This document shows positions 16,035 through 24,861 of a stretch of DNA of 61,354 nucleotides, piece after piece. This stretch comes from Actinomycetota bacterium (GTDB lineage: Bacteria; Actinomycetota; Actinomycetes; Nanopelagicales; Nanopelagicaceae). Under the pieces are notes generated by a model. The model was given only the letters and a program-made list of their open reading frames with translations, made no database searches and was not told the DNA's origin. The number at the start of each line of letters is the position of its first letter. Within the stretch, counting starts at the first letter, position 1. The DNA is taken from contig WLQG01000003.1 of NCBI GenBank assembly GCA_009698445.1, positions 1-61,354 on the forward strand, read 5' to 3'. The translations under genes were made by a program, and so were the position numbers.

Positions 16035-17276
16035 ATGTTCAATTTCGGCCCAGGAGGCTCAACAACGCCCACCCGAAAGATCTCGAGAAAGCTTTTTTCC
16101 CGCATAGCCCTAATTGCTGCCTCTTGCGCAGTCATAGCTAGTTTGAGTTCAACGTTTGCTGCCAATATAAATATTAATTCAGGCCCAATTGAATTTGGAC
16201 AAGGTATAGCACAAACAACTGCATGTTCTGGTGAAACTCCAATCGTGATTACTCCCCAGGCAAGTTTTATCAACCAAGAATCTGGCGGAGGCTTCGAATT
16301 TTCCTCTGTAAAAGTTTCTAACATTCCAGATTCATGTGATGGTAAAGATTTCATAATAAAAGCTTGGGGGGCGAGCGGAGACCCATTGTCCCTAGTAGGT
16401 AGTTGTGCTTATCCTGGAGCAGATGACAGAGCACTAGTTTATTTTGATGGATCTGTAGTGGATGATAATTCTGAAGTGCCCCCTCAAATACTTGCAATCG
16501 TCACCGGTGCACCATGGAATGTCGCACGATTTGGAGCAGGCAGCCCAGCAGGTTTTGCAGCAACTTATCGCGCTGACAATGCAACAGGATTGTCGGAAGT
16601 CACCGGCGATAGCTTCACATTAAAAATTCATGACTTTTTTTACTGTTCACCAACAGATGGTGCTGAAGCACGAAGTATTTCAAGAATCACGATTGAGACT
16701 GCTGAGGGCATGAGCCAGTTGCTCTCCTGTGCCGATGGCGGAGCTTGCACCATCGGAGACACAGGTCCTGGGGGTGGGTATATCTTCTACATAGATGAAC
16801 CTGATGATTTTGATTGGAATTACTTGGAAGTTGCACCAACAAATTTCGATGGTAATGGAATTAATTTCTGTACCTACAAGGATGGTTTTCCATTAACGGA
16901 CAGTGGTCCAACTGACGATAATCCTGCATCAAACCCATTTGCCACTGCCATAGGAACGGGTTTTGAAAATACAAACAAATTAGTCAATAACTGTGATGGC
17001 GGCGCGGGAGTACAAGCGGCCAATTACACGAGTCCAAATGGCGTAGATGATTGGTTCCTGCCATCTAACGATGAATTAGAACTATTGCTTCCATTAAAAA
17101 CTATTTTGGGAATAGATTCATCAAACTATTGGTCATCTAGTGAAATGTCGAAGTTAGTTGCACCTAGCCAAGCTGCACATACATATGGGCGCCAATGTTG
17201 GTTTGGAACTGGGCAAGTTTGTGGACTTGGTTCGATGGCCGGTGCCTATAAAGTTCGACCAATTAGATCCTTCTGA
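16035..17276 (+). CDS. EFGQG-family surface protein 4 with Lcl_C/DUF1566-like domain
   Basis: Start ATG 16035 (MFNFGPGGS) was chosen because it places the basic stretch and hydrophobic segment as in the paralogues. The 413-residue protein has STFAANININSGPIEFGQG, TTACSG, a second Cys at DSCDGKDFIIKAW and closes the module with SRITIET. A two-Cys insertion (GSCAYPGAD to FYCSPTDG) is unique to this copy. The C-terminal domain starts IGDTGPGGGYIFYID and carries DDWFLPSNDELELL, NYWSSSE and YKVRPIRSF, the Lcl_C/DUF1566 pattern shared with surface protein 2. It is the only family member on the plus strand. A glycan-binding surface role is inferred from the domain. Confidence 0.77.
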   Translation: MFNFGPGGSTTPTRKISRKLFSRIALIAASCAVIASLSSTFAANININSGPIEFGQGIAQTTACSGETPIVITPQASFINQESGGGFEFSSVKVSNIPDSCDGKDFIIKAWGASGDPLSLVGSCAYPGADDRALVYFDGSVVDDNSEVPPQILAIVTGAPWNVARFGAGSPAGFAATYRADNATGLSEVTGDSFTLKIHDFFYCSPTDGAEARSISRITIETAEGMSQLLSCADGGACTIGDTGPGGGYIFYIDEPDDFDWNYLEVAPTNFDGNGINFCTYKDGFPLTDSGPTDDNPASNPFATAIGTGFENTNKLVNNCDGGAGVQAANYTSPNGVDDWFLPSNDELELLLPLKTILGIDSSNYWSSSEMSKLVAPSQAAHTYGRQCWFGTGQVCGLGSMAGAYKVRPIRSF

Positions 17277-17286
17277 TTTCAATTGG

Positions 17287-18633
17287 CTATCGGTTGAGAA
17301 GTTCTCGAATTCTTACGCAAGAAATTCTGTCTGTCGTTGGCTCATACAATTGATACGAATCCTGATTGTTGGGTGGCCAATTTGGTGAGAACTTCACCCG
17401 CGCTTCGGTCACAAGCTCATCTTCGCAAGTTTGTTTTAAGGTCAGCAATTCACTCTTCCAAGATGGGGGGCTTACACGATAAGCAGATGCCGCAAAAGTA
17501 TTCACTCCATTTGCAACTATCAATAGGAGCAAGATAATCCGTGTAATCCTGCGATTTCGATTTCCAAAATAATCGGCAAGCCCGGCAATGACTCCAATAA
17601 CAAGTAGAGTTGAGAGAAATAGGTAACGCCATGGTGAACCGTTGGTTGCTATAGAAATTGCGAGGAAACTTAGCAGGCTAAAAAATGGGACTACAATTTC
17701 CTTTCGAAACAATGAGAAATTCTGCTTTTGCATTTCTCTTTTTTTTACTTTAAAAACTAAAAGAACTAGAACAATTAGAAGGACTGCAATTTGACCAAGT
17801 GTGGGGATTGGGACCTTGTAAGTAAGTTCTCTATCACCAATTAGATAGATCGACTTCCATAAATCACCTAACAATTTGCTAAAGATACCTCCCGGTTCGA
17901 AATTTGCATTCCGATGACTAAATGTCATTAGAACATATATCGCTTGGATGAAGTTACCGATACCTGAGGTGAATAAAAGCACAAGGTAGGATTTTGAATT
18001 CCTTCTACCTTGAAGATAAGAAATTAGAATAATTGTAAATGGGATAACTCCAAGAGGTGTCGAAATGGCGTGAATGAAAATGAGTCCACTCAAGATATAT
18101 CTTTGCTTATTATTCTCTTGCTTCGTCTTATTGTCGAAAGTGAGAATCAATATCAAATAGAATGTCATCGTTAAATAGAAGTTAGTCATTACTCCAATTG
18201 TTTCAATTCCTGCAATATTTATGATTGATGGTGCGATTGTCACTAAAAAAGCTAAGTAGAAATCTCTGCGATTGTGATAGATAAAGTGAAATGTTATGGC
18301 TGAAAACACGAATATCAGAAGTAGAATTAGAAAATTCATGACAGTTGCCCATTCTTGCATTGGGAAACGAGAAACTATCAAAGCCATAAAGCGCGGTAAG
18401 CCCGCAAAATAGCCGGCATTTCCATCAAACAGACAAGAAAAACTTGATGCCTTAACGTTGCATAAAGTGAACAGCCCATCTTCAGCCCACAATACTTTTG
18501 TGAAGTATCCATGGTCAGCAAAATACAGACGAAAGAAAACAATTACAGTTGAAAACATTGCAACGCAAGCAGTGAGAAACGCGGAGGGCAGCCTGGGCAT
18601 ACGTTTTAAGTGATCAAAATTCAACGCTCTCAC
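17287..18633 (-). CDS. Polytopic membrane protein, GT-C glycosyltransferase-like
   Basis: A 448-residue protein with about ten hydrophobic segments. The first outside loop after TM1 contains VLWAEDGLFTLC. An acidic pair in this position, in a WAEDG context, is typical of GT-C-fold lipid-linked sugar transferases and related actinobacterial membrane proteins. The C-terminal 70 residues are soluble. A role in glycosylating surface proteins or envelope glycans would fit the neighbourhood but is inference. Start is GTG 18633 or ATG 18600; neither has a convincing ribosome-binding site. It converges with surface protein 4 (10-bp gap) and diverges from the coiled-coil protein at 18766. Confidence 0.65.
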   Translation of the reverse strand: MRALNFDHLKRMPRLPSAFLTACVAMFSTVIVFFRLYFADHGYFTKVLWAEDGLFTLCNVKASSFSCLFDGNAGYFAGLPRFMALIVSRFPMQEWATVMNFLILLLIFVFSAITFHFIYHNRRDFYLAFLVTIAPSIINIAGIETIGVMTNFYLTMTFYLILILTFDNKTKQENNKQRYILSGLIFIHAISTPLGVIPFTIILISYLQGRRNSKSYLVLLFTSGIGNFIQAIYVLMTFSHRNANFEPGGIFSKLLGDLWKSIYLIGDRELTYKVPIPTLGQIAVLLIVLVLLVFKVKKREMQKQNFSLFRKEIVVPFFSLLSFLAISIATNGSPWRYLFLSTLLVIGVIAGLADYFGNRNRRITRIILLLLIVANGVNTFAASAYRVSPPSWKSELLTLKQTCEDELVTEARVKFSPNWPPNNQDSYQLYEPTTDRISCVRIRELLNR

Positions 18634-18765
18634 CGGGGAAGTTTAACTGTGAACCCTATAAAAGTTAACTGTTCCTGCGGATTGACTGTGAAAATGAGCC
18701 TAAGGGTCGCCCTTACTAATTAACTAAGTTAGAATTCGGGTTCAAACAATAGGGGTGCAAAAGGG

Positions 18766-20154
18766 ATGAAACTTAAAGGCTTTAAGTTCACTATGGCGTT
18801 ATTAACGTCAATGATTTTGCTTGCACCTATTCTTATTAGTCAACAAAGTTTTGCCGCGTCGCCTTCACCTTCACCTTCTGCAAGCTCTTCAGGTGGACAA
18901 GGAACAGCTCCGATTCAAACTATCGCCCCCGTTTATCCAGATACAAATGTTCCTCAGATTATTTCTCTTTCAACCTCTGGAGAAAAAACTGACAACCTCT
19001 ACACACTAACTGTCCAGCTTGGCGTTCGAGTACATCGCAATACTTTGTCATCGGTGACCATCACACTTCTTCCCCGAATTGATGCTGGAGCCTTAGTTGA
19101 CCCGATTTTTCAGGCCCCATGTACAAAGCTTGGGCAAATTTCCTCCACAACGCTTGCACCAACTGGTGAACTGGCAAGCCTTCAGACCCGTTCGGCTGAT
19201 GGAGATTGGTATAAAGAAAGCTATGTATTTTCATCTCAAACTAAACTACCTGCAGGCCAAAACATCTGCCTAGGCAAATATGTAATTACTGCAATTAATA
19301 TTGTTGATGCTGCAAAACATACACTTGTTATTACAGCAAATCAGGCATCAACTACATCGGCCAAATCTACTTTCAATGATGTTGCGACTCAGAGTTCGAA
19401 TATCTGGGCTTCACACCTGGAACTAGCTAAGTGCCCCCAGGCAGTAAACGCTAACCCTGTAACCACTACTTCAGGCGGTAAAACAACTACTACAACTCCG
19501 GTAACTTCTGCCTCACTTCGCACAACTTGTGATCACACCATCAACTTTGCAAATGTTTATTTAACGGCAGTAGCAGATACTTCAATTGGTGGCACCGGAG
19601 CTACTACGTCAACTGGCACATCCACATTACCCATTGTTGATTATGTTTCCCAGGTAAAGTCAGCTCTTGCAGAGAATGTAAGAATGAAAAGCCAGCAAGA
19701 CCAGATGACTAAACAAATTGAATCACTACAAAAGCGCATTGAAATTTATCAGGGCGGCGGAAAACCAACTCCCGATCCATCTTCGTCAGGTTCATCTTCA
19801 GCCCTACCAATTGTTGATTACCAAAAGCAGGCCAAAGAGTTGCAAGCACAAGTTGATGCACTGAGTAAGCAGTTGGCTGCATTCATGGGTAAGCCCACAG
19901 CTAAGGCAACTTCAAAAACTGTGGTCAAAAAGCCCACAGCTAAGGCAACTTCAAAAACTGTGGTCAAAAAGCCGACAACTAAAGTAACTGCAAAACCTAC
20001 GTCAAAACCAACAGCAAAGAGCACTGCCAAATCTTCAGTTAGTGGATCGAATAGAAATGGTCAGGGATCAAATGGTTCCGGTCAGGGTTCAAATAGAAAC
20101 CGCAATAACCGTCAGTCCAGATCTCCATCACCTGCTGCAACGATTAAGAAATAA
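18766..20154 (+). CDS. Secreted stalk-like protein with coiled coil and Lys-rich tail
   Basis: Unrecognised 462-residue protein. Signal peptide residues about 1-30 (MKLKGFKFTMALL...SFAAS) lead into a Ser/Pro spacer. A beta-rich domain of about 200 residues follows, with single Cys residues in QAPCTKLG, QNICLGKY, LAKCPQ and RTTCDHT. A Thr-rich linker then leads to two IVDY-containing segments (LPIVDYVSQVK, LPIVDYQKQAK), each followed by heptad-like coiled coil (EQ-rich, KQIESLQKRIE). The C-terminus is basic: repeated KPTAKATSKTVVK units and a Gly/Asn/Ser-rich end. Such tails may bind anionic wall polymers or glycans, which is inference. AAAAGGG before the ATG is a plausible ribosome-binding site. 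Its stop lies one base from the stop of the convergent operon. Confidence 0.65.
   Translation: MKLKGFKFTMALLTSMILLAPILISQQSFAASPSPSPSASSSGGQGTAPIQTIAPVYPDTNVPQIISLSTSGEKTDNLYTLTVQLGVRVHRNTLSSVTITLLPRIDAGALVDPIFQAPCTKLGQISSTTLAPTGELASLQTRSADGDWYKESYVFSSQTKLPAGQNICLGKYVITAINIVDAAKHTLVITANQASTTSAKSTFNDVATQSSNIWASHLELAKCPQAVNANPVTTTSGGKTTTTTPVTSASLRTTCDHTINFANVYLTAVADTSIGGTGATTSTGTSTLPIVDYVSQVKSALAENVRMKSQQDQMTKQIESLQKRIEIYQGGGKPTPDPSSSGSSSALPIVDYQKQAKELQAQVDALSKQLAAFMGKPTAKATSKTVVKKPTAKATSKTVVKKPTTKVTAKPTSKPTAKSTAKSSVSGSNRNGQGSNGSGQGSNRNRNNRQSRSPSPAATIKK
19891..19968 (+). repeat. 39-bp tandem repeat, two exact copies
   Basis: The unit starts AAGCCCACAGCTAAGGCAAC at 19891 and again at 19930; a degenerate third begins at 19969. 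It encodes the KPTAKATSKTVVK segment of the Lys-rich tail. Confidence 0.9.
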
Positions 20155-20155
20155 C

Positions 20156-20512
20156 TTATAAACCTACTACGTTAAGAATTAAACCTACAAAGGGCAATAC
20201 TAAAATAAGTTTGCCCTGAACATTTTTGGTATCCACTCGCTGCAGCGTTGTTCCTGCTTGAATATCAACTGAAGTTTTATCAGCGTTGATGACAATTGCT
20301 AAGGCAGGGTCGCTATCTTTAATTCCAGTCGTGACAACAATTTTGTCACTCTTTGCAACTTTAGAAGTGTGACGGTAAACGGCAACGCTGGATGAAGCGG
20401 ATCCGAGTGCACTCTTTAAACCAGATTGTGGATGAGAAACACGCAGCCCAAAAGCTGATAGAAGAAGGCAGGCAAGGACAACGAGGATGGCTGGGCGAAT
20501 AATTTTGCTCAT
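20156..20512 (-). CDS. Signal-peptidase-like membrane protein without catalytic residues
   Basis: Last gene of the operon led by the SipW-type peptidase, 118 residues. It has a signal-anchor (residues about 6-24), a beta-rich outside segment and a hydrophobic end. The pattern KSDKIVVTTG near the middle and VDTKNVQGKLILVLPFVG at the end resemble KKGDVVAYTG and ITGVVIYTIPFIG of the operon's own signal peptidase. The catalytic SMSP and SHR motifs are both absent. It could be an inactive S26-type partner or chaperone; this rests on short similarities only. The start is ATG 20512. The leader motif CTACGGAGAG lies 17 bases upstream. Confidence 0.5.
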   Translation of the reverse strand: MSKIIRPAILVVLACLLLSAFGLRVSHPQSGLKSALGSASSSVAVYRHTSKVAKSDKIVVTTGIKDSDPALAIVINADKTSVDIQAGTTLQRVDTKNVQGKLILVLPFVGLILNVVGL

Positions 20513-20529
20513 AACTATGCTCTCTCGTT

Positions 20530-20539
20530 CTCTCCGTAG
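20530..20539 (-). promoter_or_regulatory. Leader motif CTACGGAGAG, third copy
   Basis: Identical ten-mer as before two metallopeptidase-operon genes, here 17 bases from the ATG at 20512. The spacing is too wide for a standard ribosome-binding site, so a binding-site or mRNA role is more likely here. Confidence 0.35.
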
Positions 20540-20543
20540 GGGA

Positions 20544-20570
20544 AAAGTCTAGCGTGAAGGTTTAGACTTT
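20544..20570. other. Inverted repeat AAAGTCTA / TAGACTTT
   Basis: Two perfect 8-bp arms (20544-20551 and 20563-20570) around an 11-base loop overlap the stop codon of the Lys-rich protein gene inside the operon. It may form an mRNA hairpin that separates expression of the last gene, or protect a 3' end. Confidence 0.4.
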
Positions 20571-21346
20571 ACGCTCTTCTTGCCTGTTTTAGAGGCAGAG
20601 ATTTTCTTAGGGGCAGGCTTTCTTGTGGGACTCTTGGCAATTTTTGACTTGGTGACCACACCTTTGTCCCCTGTTTGAATTGAAGCCGGCTGATCATTTT
20701 TGTCAGATTTGGGGCCCGCCCCAAATCCTACAGATTTTTTAGAATTTTTATTGAGAATCTGATTGAGCCATTCATCAACTTCGCTATCAATATCGTCTTC
20801 TATTTTTGCCGCAGCTTTAATTTTCTTCGCAGGTATAAATTTTTTAAGATTAACTCTGGGCATAACTTTTGAGAAAGGATTTGATTTAGTCTCTTGTGAG
20901 TTTGAAACGGTTGAATCATCTGCGCTGCTATATACCGACGAAGTTGTAACCTGCTTTTGATCCTTTTTTCCAGCCTGGCCTTTAAAGTCAAATAGCCACT
21001 TGAATCCGTAAACAATCTTAGGAACGATGGTCTTTAACAAAGCACCTGGGTCTTTAATCAGATCAATGATCGATTTTTCTTCAGCCGCAGCAGTTGCCTT
21101 GAACTCTTCTGTAACAGTTGCTTCTAATTCGGCATTAGTCATTCCCAACATCATTCGATTGGTTCGAGAATCTGGGCGACCAGTTCCACGCCAAGTAGCA
21201 ACTTCAATTACCGTTCCATGAGTCATCTTTCCTACAACCAGCTTTTGCCCATCTGGAAGGTCGATAACAAGCGCAGAGTCTGAAACAGGAACTGGAATCC
21301 TAGAGACGACAGGGGCAGCAGGTGCCTCGTTCTTCTTTTTAGCCAC
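20549..21346 (-). CDS. Lys/Ser-rich protein of unknown function in the signal-peptidase operon
   Basis: 265 residues, no recognised family and no signal peptide or transmembrane segment. The first 60 residues form a beta-type pattern (ALVIDLPDGQKLVVGKMTHG) slightly like the N-terminal cytosolic part of the operon's signal peptidase (VLITISNVIGEKTVFI). The middle is acidic and helical (EVDEWLNQIL), and the last 60 residues are Lys/Ser/Pro-rich and probably disordered (KPAPKKISASKTGKK). Start is GTG 21346, 18 bp after the collagen-like gene, so it is almost certainly co-transcribed. A cytoplasmic adaptor for the export or assembly of its neighbours is possible but unsupported by any motif. Confidence 0.6.
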   Translation of the reverse strand: MAKKKNEAPAAPVVSRIPVPVSDSALVIDLPDGQKLVVGKMTHGTVIEVATWRGTGRPDSRTNRMMLGMTNAELEATVTEEFKATAAAEEKSIIDLIKDPGALLKTIVPKIVYGFKWLFDFKGQAGKKDQKQVTTSSVYSSADDSTVSNSQETKSNPFSKVMPRVNLKKFIPAKKIKAAAKIEDDIDSEVDEWLNQILNKNSKKSVGFGAGPKSDKNDQPASIQTGDKGVVTKSKIAKSPTRKPAPKKISASKTGKKSVKSKPSR

Positions 21347-21364
21347 TTAGTTCATCTGCTTTCT

Positions 21365-22516
21365 TTAGGGTTTCACAAATTCAAAAGCGATGGAATCGGC
21401 AAGGTCTCTGGTACTGACCGATGACACGTCTTCCAGGCTTAATTCTGGCCAATTCATGATTAAAGAATAATCAGTACCATTTGAAAGCTTGCAAGATACT
21501 CGTGAGTTCCATTCTCCATCGCCAAGGACGTAATTCACATTTAAATGATTACCAATCTTTAGATCGATAACTTTTTTATTATCTCGAGTGGATCCAGCAA
21601 AAGTTACCGCCACACGATCTATATTGGCTACATCAGTTGAGTCATAAATTCTTGAACAGACAATTGACTGACCCCCCGCATAGCCCCCATTACTATAAAA
21701 GATCGGTGACGCTTTAATTGCGAGGTAAATGGTAAATTTCATACCTTCCTTTAAGCAATCAGTATTTACGTTCAATAACGTCACACTATCTAGGAAAAAT
21801 TCTTTACGCTTATTGTCATAGTGATGCTGCAAAGTCGTCGTAACTGGATCTGAACAACCATTTACGGCTACTGCAGATTGTCCTTCAGCTGCCGTGCCAC
21901 CACCTGAGCCATCTGCACCATTGCAGACATATTCAATTACTTTTTGATCCCCGTCACCTGACTCAAGTTTCTGGCCCCCATTTGCAGGACATGCTTTGAC
22001 GCCTGGACTTTTTTCAACAGTCTCATCAATTTGTGTAATCGTCACACCAGGGCCTCGTGGACCAGTTCCGCCTGAAGGTCCTGTTGCACCGTTACATGCA
22101 AAGGTTGAATTTCCATCGGCAGTAACAAATTTTGCGCCGCCATTTGGGCATGACACATCACCACTAGCAAGTATTACTGAAGCAACTCCAGCACCTGCAG
22201 GTCCGGCAACTCCTGCAACACCTTGAATTCCTTGTGGTCCTTGTGGTCCAACTGGACCAGGTGCTCCTGGCAATCCATCTTTTCCGGCAACTCCATTCAT
22301 GCCAACAAAACCATCTTTACCAGCAACGCCAGCTACACCCGGTTTGCCTTGTGGTCCAACAAGTAATGCGAGTACCTGATTAACGTTTACATTATTTACG
22401 GAAGACCCAAGAAAGAAGTTCTGAATATCTAAACCTTTGGTTGTATCAGGAGATGCATACGTTGTTCCAACGCGCGTCAGTAGTAGGACGATTAAAAAGA
22501 ATGAAAACTTCTTCAT
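21365..22516 (-). CDS. Secreted collagen-like (Gly-X-Y) protein
   Basis: 383 residues. A signal peptide ([17 protein letters not shown], cleaved near TYAS) is followed by a short helical region. An uninterrupted Gly-X-Y tract of about 50 residues begins [17 protein letters not shown] second shorter Gly-rich stretch ([15 protein letters not shown]) and a GSGGG hinge separate small two-Cys units of the type CPNGGAKF...FACNG and CPANGGQK...VCNG. A C-terminal beta-rich head domain of about 170 residues holds four or more Cys. Collagen-like tracts in bacteria form triple-helical stalks at the cell surface. The ATG overlaps the stop of the membrane-protein gene (ATGA) behind a strong AGGAGGTGG, giving a secure start. 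Confidence 0.82.
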   Translation of the reverse strand: MKKFSFFLIVLLLTRVGTTYASPDTTKGLDIQNFFLGSSVNNVNVNQVLALLVGPQGKPGVAGVAGKDGFVGMNGVAGKDGLPGAPGPVGPQGPQGIQGVAGVAGPAGAGVASVILASGDVSCPNGGAKFVTADGNSTFACNGATGPSGGTGPRGPGVTITQIDETVEKSPGVKACPANGGQKLESGDGDQKVIEYVCNGADGSGGGTAAEGQSAVAVNGCSDPVTTTLQHHYDNKRKEFFLDSVTLLNVNTDCLKEGMKFTIYLAIKASPIFYSNGGYAGGQSIVCSRIYDSTDVANIDRVAVTFAGSTRDNKKVIDLKIGNHLNVNYVLGDGEWNSRVSCKLSNGTDYSLIMNWPELSLEDVSSVSTRDLADSIAFEFVKP

Positions 22517-24090
22517 TTCGCACCCACCTCCTGGCTCTCGGAGACATCATAAAGGCTACTGAGCACAGAGTGAAATAAGAGCGGCAGAAAACCTAGAGCA
22601 AGCAATATTTCTGACTTATGTATGACCTCGTTGGGAGTCTTGGACACGATCCAGTGGGCTCCAAATGAAATCACGGTGACCACTACAGCTTCAAGGTAAA
22701 TATGGCGTCGCCATTTTGCGAGAGCAGCAATTTGTGGGCTTGAGAATCGAAAGACTAATAAAGCAAATGGAACAGTCAATATTGCACCTGGAATTAATGC
22801 ACTGGACAAGGACTGTGTCCAAACAAAAATCACGCTGGTAATAAAGACAGCCATTACCGCCACAACAATGGGAGAGATCAATGAAACTACTTGGAATTCT
22901 TCGGTTATGTAATGTGAATCTTCTTTTGTGAGTAGTTTTTGATCTTGCCTTTCCCAGAGAATTTCTTTGGCTATAAATAGCAGGGCAACTCCTGCTGAGA
23001 CAAGAAGCAGTTGTACTGTGTTGGAGCGAATTTCAGTAGTTAAACTGTCGGCTAAACGTTGCATAAAGAAGAAGAATGCGCCTGCAACAAATGCACTTGG
23101 AATTATTAGCGCCTTAGTCTTAGTTGGGTTATTCGCTCTATTGGCATCAGGAGTGATGTCATGGCGTGAAGCTAGAAGGAAAAACTCTGCAAGCAATGCC
23201 GAAAATGCCCAAGCTGTGCCTAGACAAATTAAAATCAGTACTGATCTAACGTTTGTAATATTTCCAATCATTATTTGTGCAGAGGCAAATGCAAAAACTG
23301 CAAATAATCCGGAATAAGAATCTAGTAAGCCAATAACTGCCAATACTATGACTGCGTACATTGGAACTACAGATGGCCCATCTCCTGAAACAAATCCACA
23401 GATAAATCCAACAGCAATTCCAATTGCAGGTAGCAAGGCCCACAAGACCGGTGAGAGTCTATGAGTGAAGTTTCCATCACGCTTAACTAGATAATTAAAA
23501 AGTCGCGGCTTTTGTTCCTGAAAACCTGCATCGCGAAGCTTATAGATTTTATACAAAATGGAAGGGAATCGGGTATCGGCTACAAGTGACTCTGTCTCAA
23601 CAAGGTTTTTCTCGCGAATAAATCTCAACTTTGAATACTTCTTTGATCTCGCCACAGAAAATGCAGTAATAATAAAAGTTAGCCACAATAAAAGGCTCTT
23701 TAAATCAGAAGGTATCTGCGTAATTGAATAGACCGTCATGGCAGTTACATTCACACCTGCTACTACTGATCCACCATCGGCCCCTTCACCGAATACTTCT
23801 ATCGTGTAATAGCCAACTGGAAAATCAGCTGGTATCGGCACGGAATAGACTACGTATCCGGTTGTACTAACCGTACTTCGCTTAAAAGTTAATGGTGCGG
23901 TGTCTTTGCTCAGTAATTGAATAGACCAAGTTGGAGGAATTGAATTTCCTCCCAAAACGATGTTTTGTTCTTTACCGCGCTCCCACGTCAAGAAGGGAAT
24001 ATCAGCAGCCGTTGCTGCCGGTACTGAAAAAATTAGGAAAATGGCGGCCAGTAGCGAGCCGATTAGTTTTTTACTCACCTTTGAGCGCAT
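22513..24090 (-). CDS. Signal-peptide-bearing polytopic membrane protein, unknown function
   Basis: About 525 residues. A cleavable-looking signal (KKLIGSLLAAIFLIFSVPAATA) precedes an extracytoplasmic beta domain of about 100 residues (LTWERGKEQNIVLGG ... GYYTIEVFGEG). Roughly ten to eleven membrane spans follow, with a cytoplasmic loop (RFIREKNLVETESL) between spans 1 and 2. The order outer sensor or scaffold domain plus channel-like membrane part suggests an assembly or export component; no family was recognised. Start may be ATG 24090 or GTG 24078; both overlap the end of the signal peptidase gene. Translation is coupled downstream to the collagen-like gene. Its fixed position between peptidase and collagen gene argues for a shared pathway. 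Confidence 0.6.
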   Translation of the reverse strand: MRSKVSKKLIGSLLAAIFLIFSVPAATAADIPFLTWERGKEQNIVLGGNSIPPTWSIQLLSKDTAPLTFKRSTVSTTGYVVYSVPIPADFPVGYYTIEVFGEGADGGSVVAGVNVTAMTVYSITQIPSDLKSLLLWLTFIITAFSVARSKKYSKLRFIREKNLVETESLVADTRFPSILYKIYKLRDAGFQEQKPRLFNYLVKRDGNFTHRLSPVLWALLPAIGIAVGFICGFVSGDGPSVVPMYAVIVLAVIGLLDSYSGLFAVFAFASAQIMIGNITNVRSVLILICLGTAWAFSALLAEFFLLASRHDITPDANRANNPTKTKALIIPSAFVAGAFFFFMQRLADSLTTEIRSNTVQLLLVSAGVALLFIAKEILWERQDQKLLTKEDSHYITEEFQVVSLISPIVVAVMAVFITSVIFVWTQSLSSALIPGAILTVPFALLVFRFSSPQIAALAKWRRHIYLEAVVVTVISFGAHWIVSKTPNEVIHKSEILLALGFLPLLFHSVLSSLYDVSESQEVGAK

Positions 24091-24784
24091 CCAAGACAAG
24101 CCAAAAACCAAAGATGAGTGGAACCAAAACAATTAATGCGCGGGGAGTAAGAATCTTTCCTATAAATGGAATTGTGTAAATAACAACGCCAGTGATGTCA
24201 GGAATCTTCGGATGCTGGACGTCTGGGGTTGGGTTTGCATCACCTTTTACGATGAAACCAGTTTGTGCATCTCCACCGATAATTCTGTGCGAGAAGATTC
24301 CAACAGAACCGCCATCAAATCGGCGTCCGGTATAGGCGACCACATCACCTTTTTTCGGGGTCATCTTTGCTGGAGGAACTGTCAAAATAATGTCACCTGG
24401 ATTAATAGTTGGTGACATAGAACCAGTCAATACAATTCTGGCTTTGATTACACCGCTTACACTCATTGCAGAAAAAGTAAGCAATACAGCTGCCAAGACA
24501 TATCCAGTTATCTTGACGGCAGAATTTACTCTTGTGTACCAAATTTTATTTCCAGCAACCACGCGCTCTGGTGGGGCTTCTACAAAAAGGCTTGCCTTGC
24601 TTTCAACGATCCTATTAGGTGTTATAAAAACTGTTTTTTCGCCAATTACATTAGAAATAGTGATCAGAACATTCGCGTCAGTAAAATCAGGAACCCCATC
24701 AATCCACATATCCTCAGATTCTGAGCCCGGGAAAAGCGCTCGAGCATTCTCGGATGGCACCATCGCATCCTTATCTTCATTCAT
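24071..24784 (-). CDS. ER/SipW-type signal peptidase I
   Basis: Membrane serine peptidase that removes signal peptides on the outer face of the membrane. The 237-residue sequence has an unusual cytosolic N-terminal part of about 90 residues and TM1 (about 91-110). The box TGSMSPTINPGD follows, with Ser122 as nucleophile. GDVVAYTGRR and SHRIIGG carry His166 in place of the bacterial general-base Lys, so it is of the archaeal/eukaryotic SipW class; FIVKGDAN supplies the Asp and IYTIPFIG the end of the fold. A C-terminal TM closes the chain. In Bacillus, SipW matures the fibre protein TasA. Here it heads a five-gene operon with a collagen-like protein and lies among seven EFGQG-family genes, which are candidate substrates (inference). 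Confidence 0.88.
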   Translation of the reverse strand: MNEDKDAMVPSENARALFPGSESEDMWIDGVPDFTDANVLITISNVIGEKTVFITPNRIVESKASLFVEAPPERVVAGNKIWYTRVNSAVKITGYVLAAVLLTFSAMSVSGVIKARIVLTGSMSPTINPGDIILTVPPAKMTPKKGDVVAYTGRRFDGGSVGIFSHRIIGGDAQTGFIVKGDANPTPDVQHPKIPDITGVVIYTIPFIGKILTPRALIVLVPLIFGFWLVLDALKGE

Positions 24785-24861
24785 TTTGATGTGCGCGCCA
24801 ATCTATCGGAATGCCCTGAATTAGTAAGTGGGAGTCTACCAAAGCGAATCTAAAGCGATAT

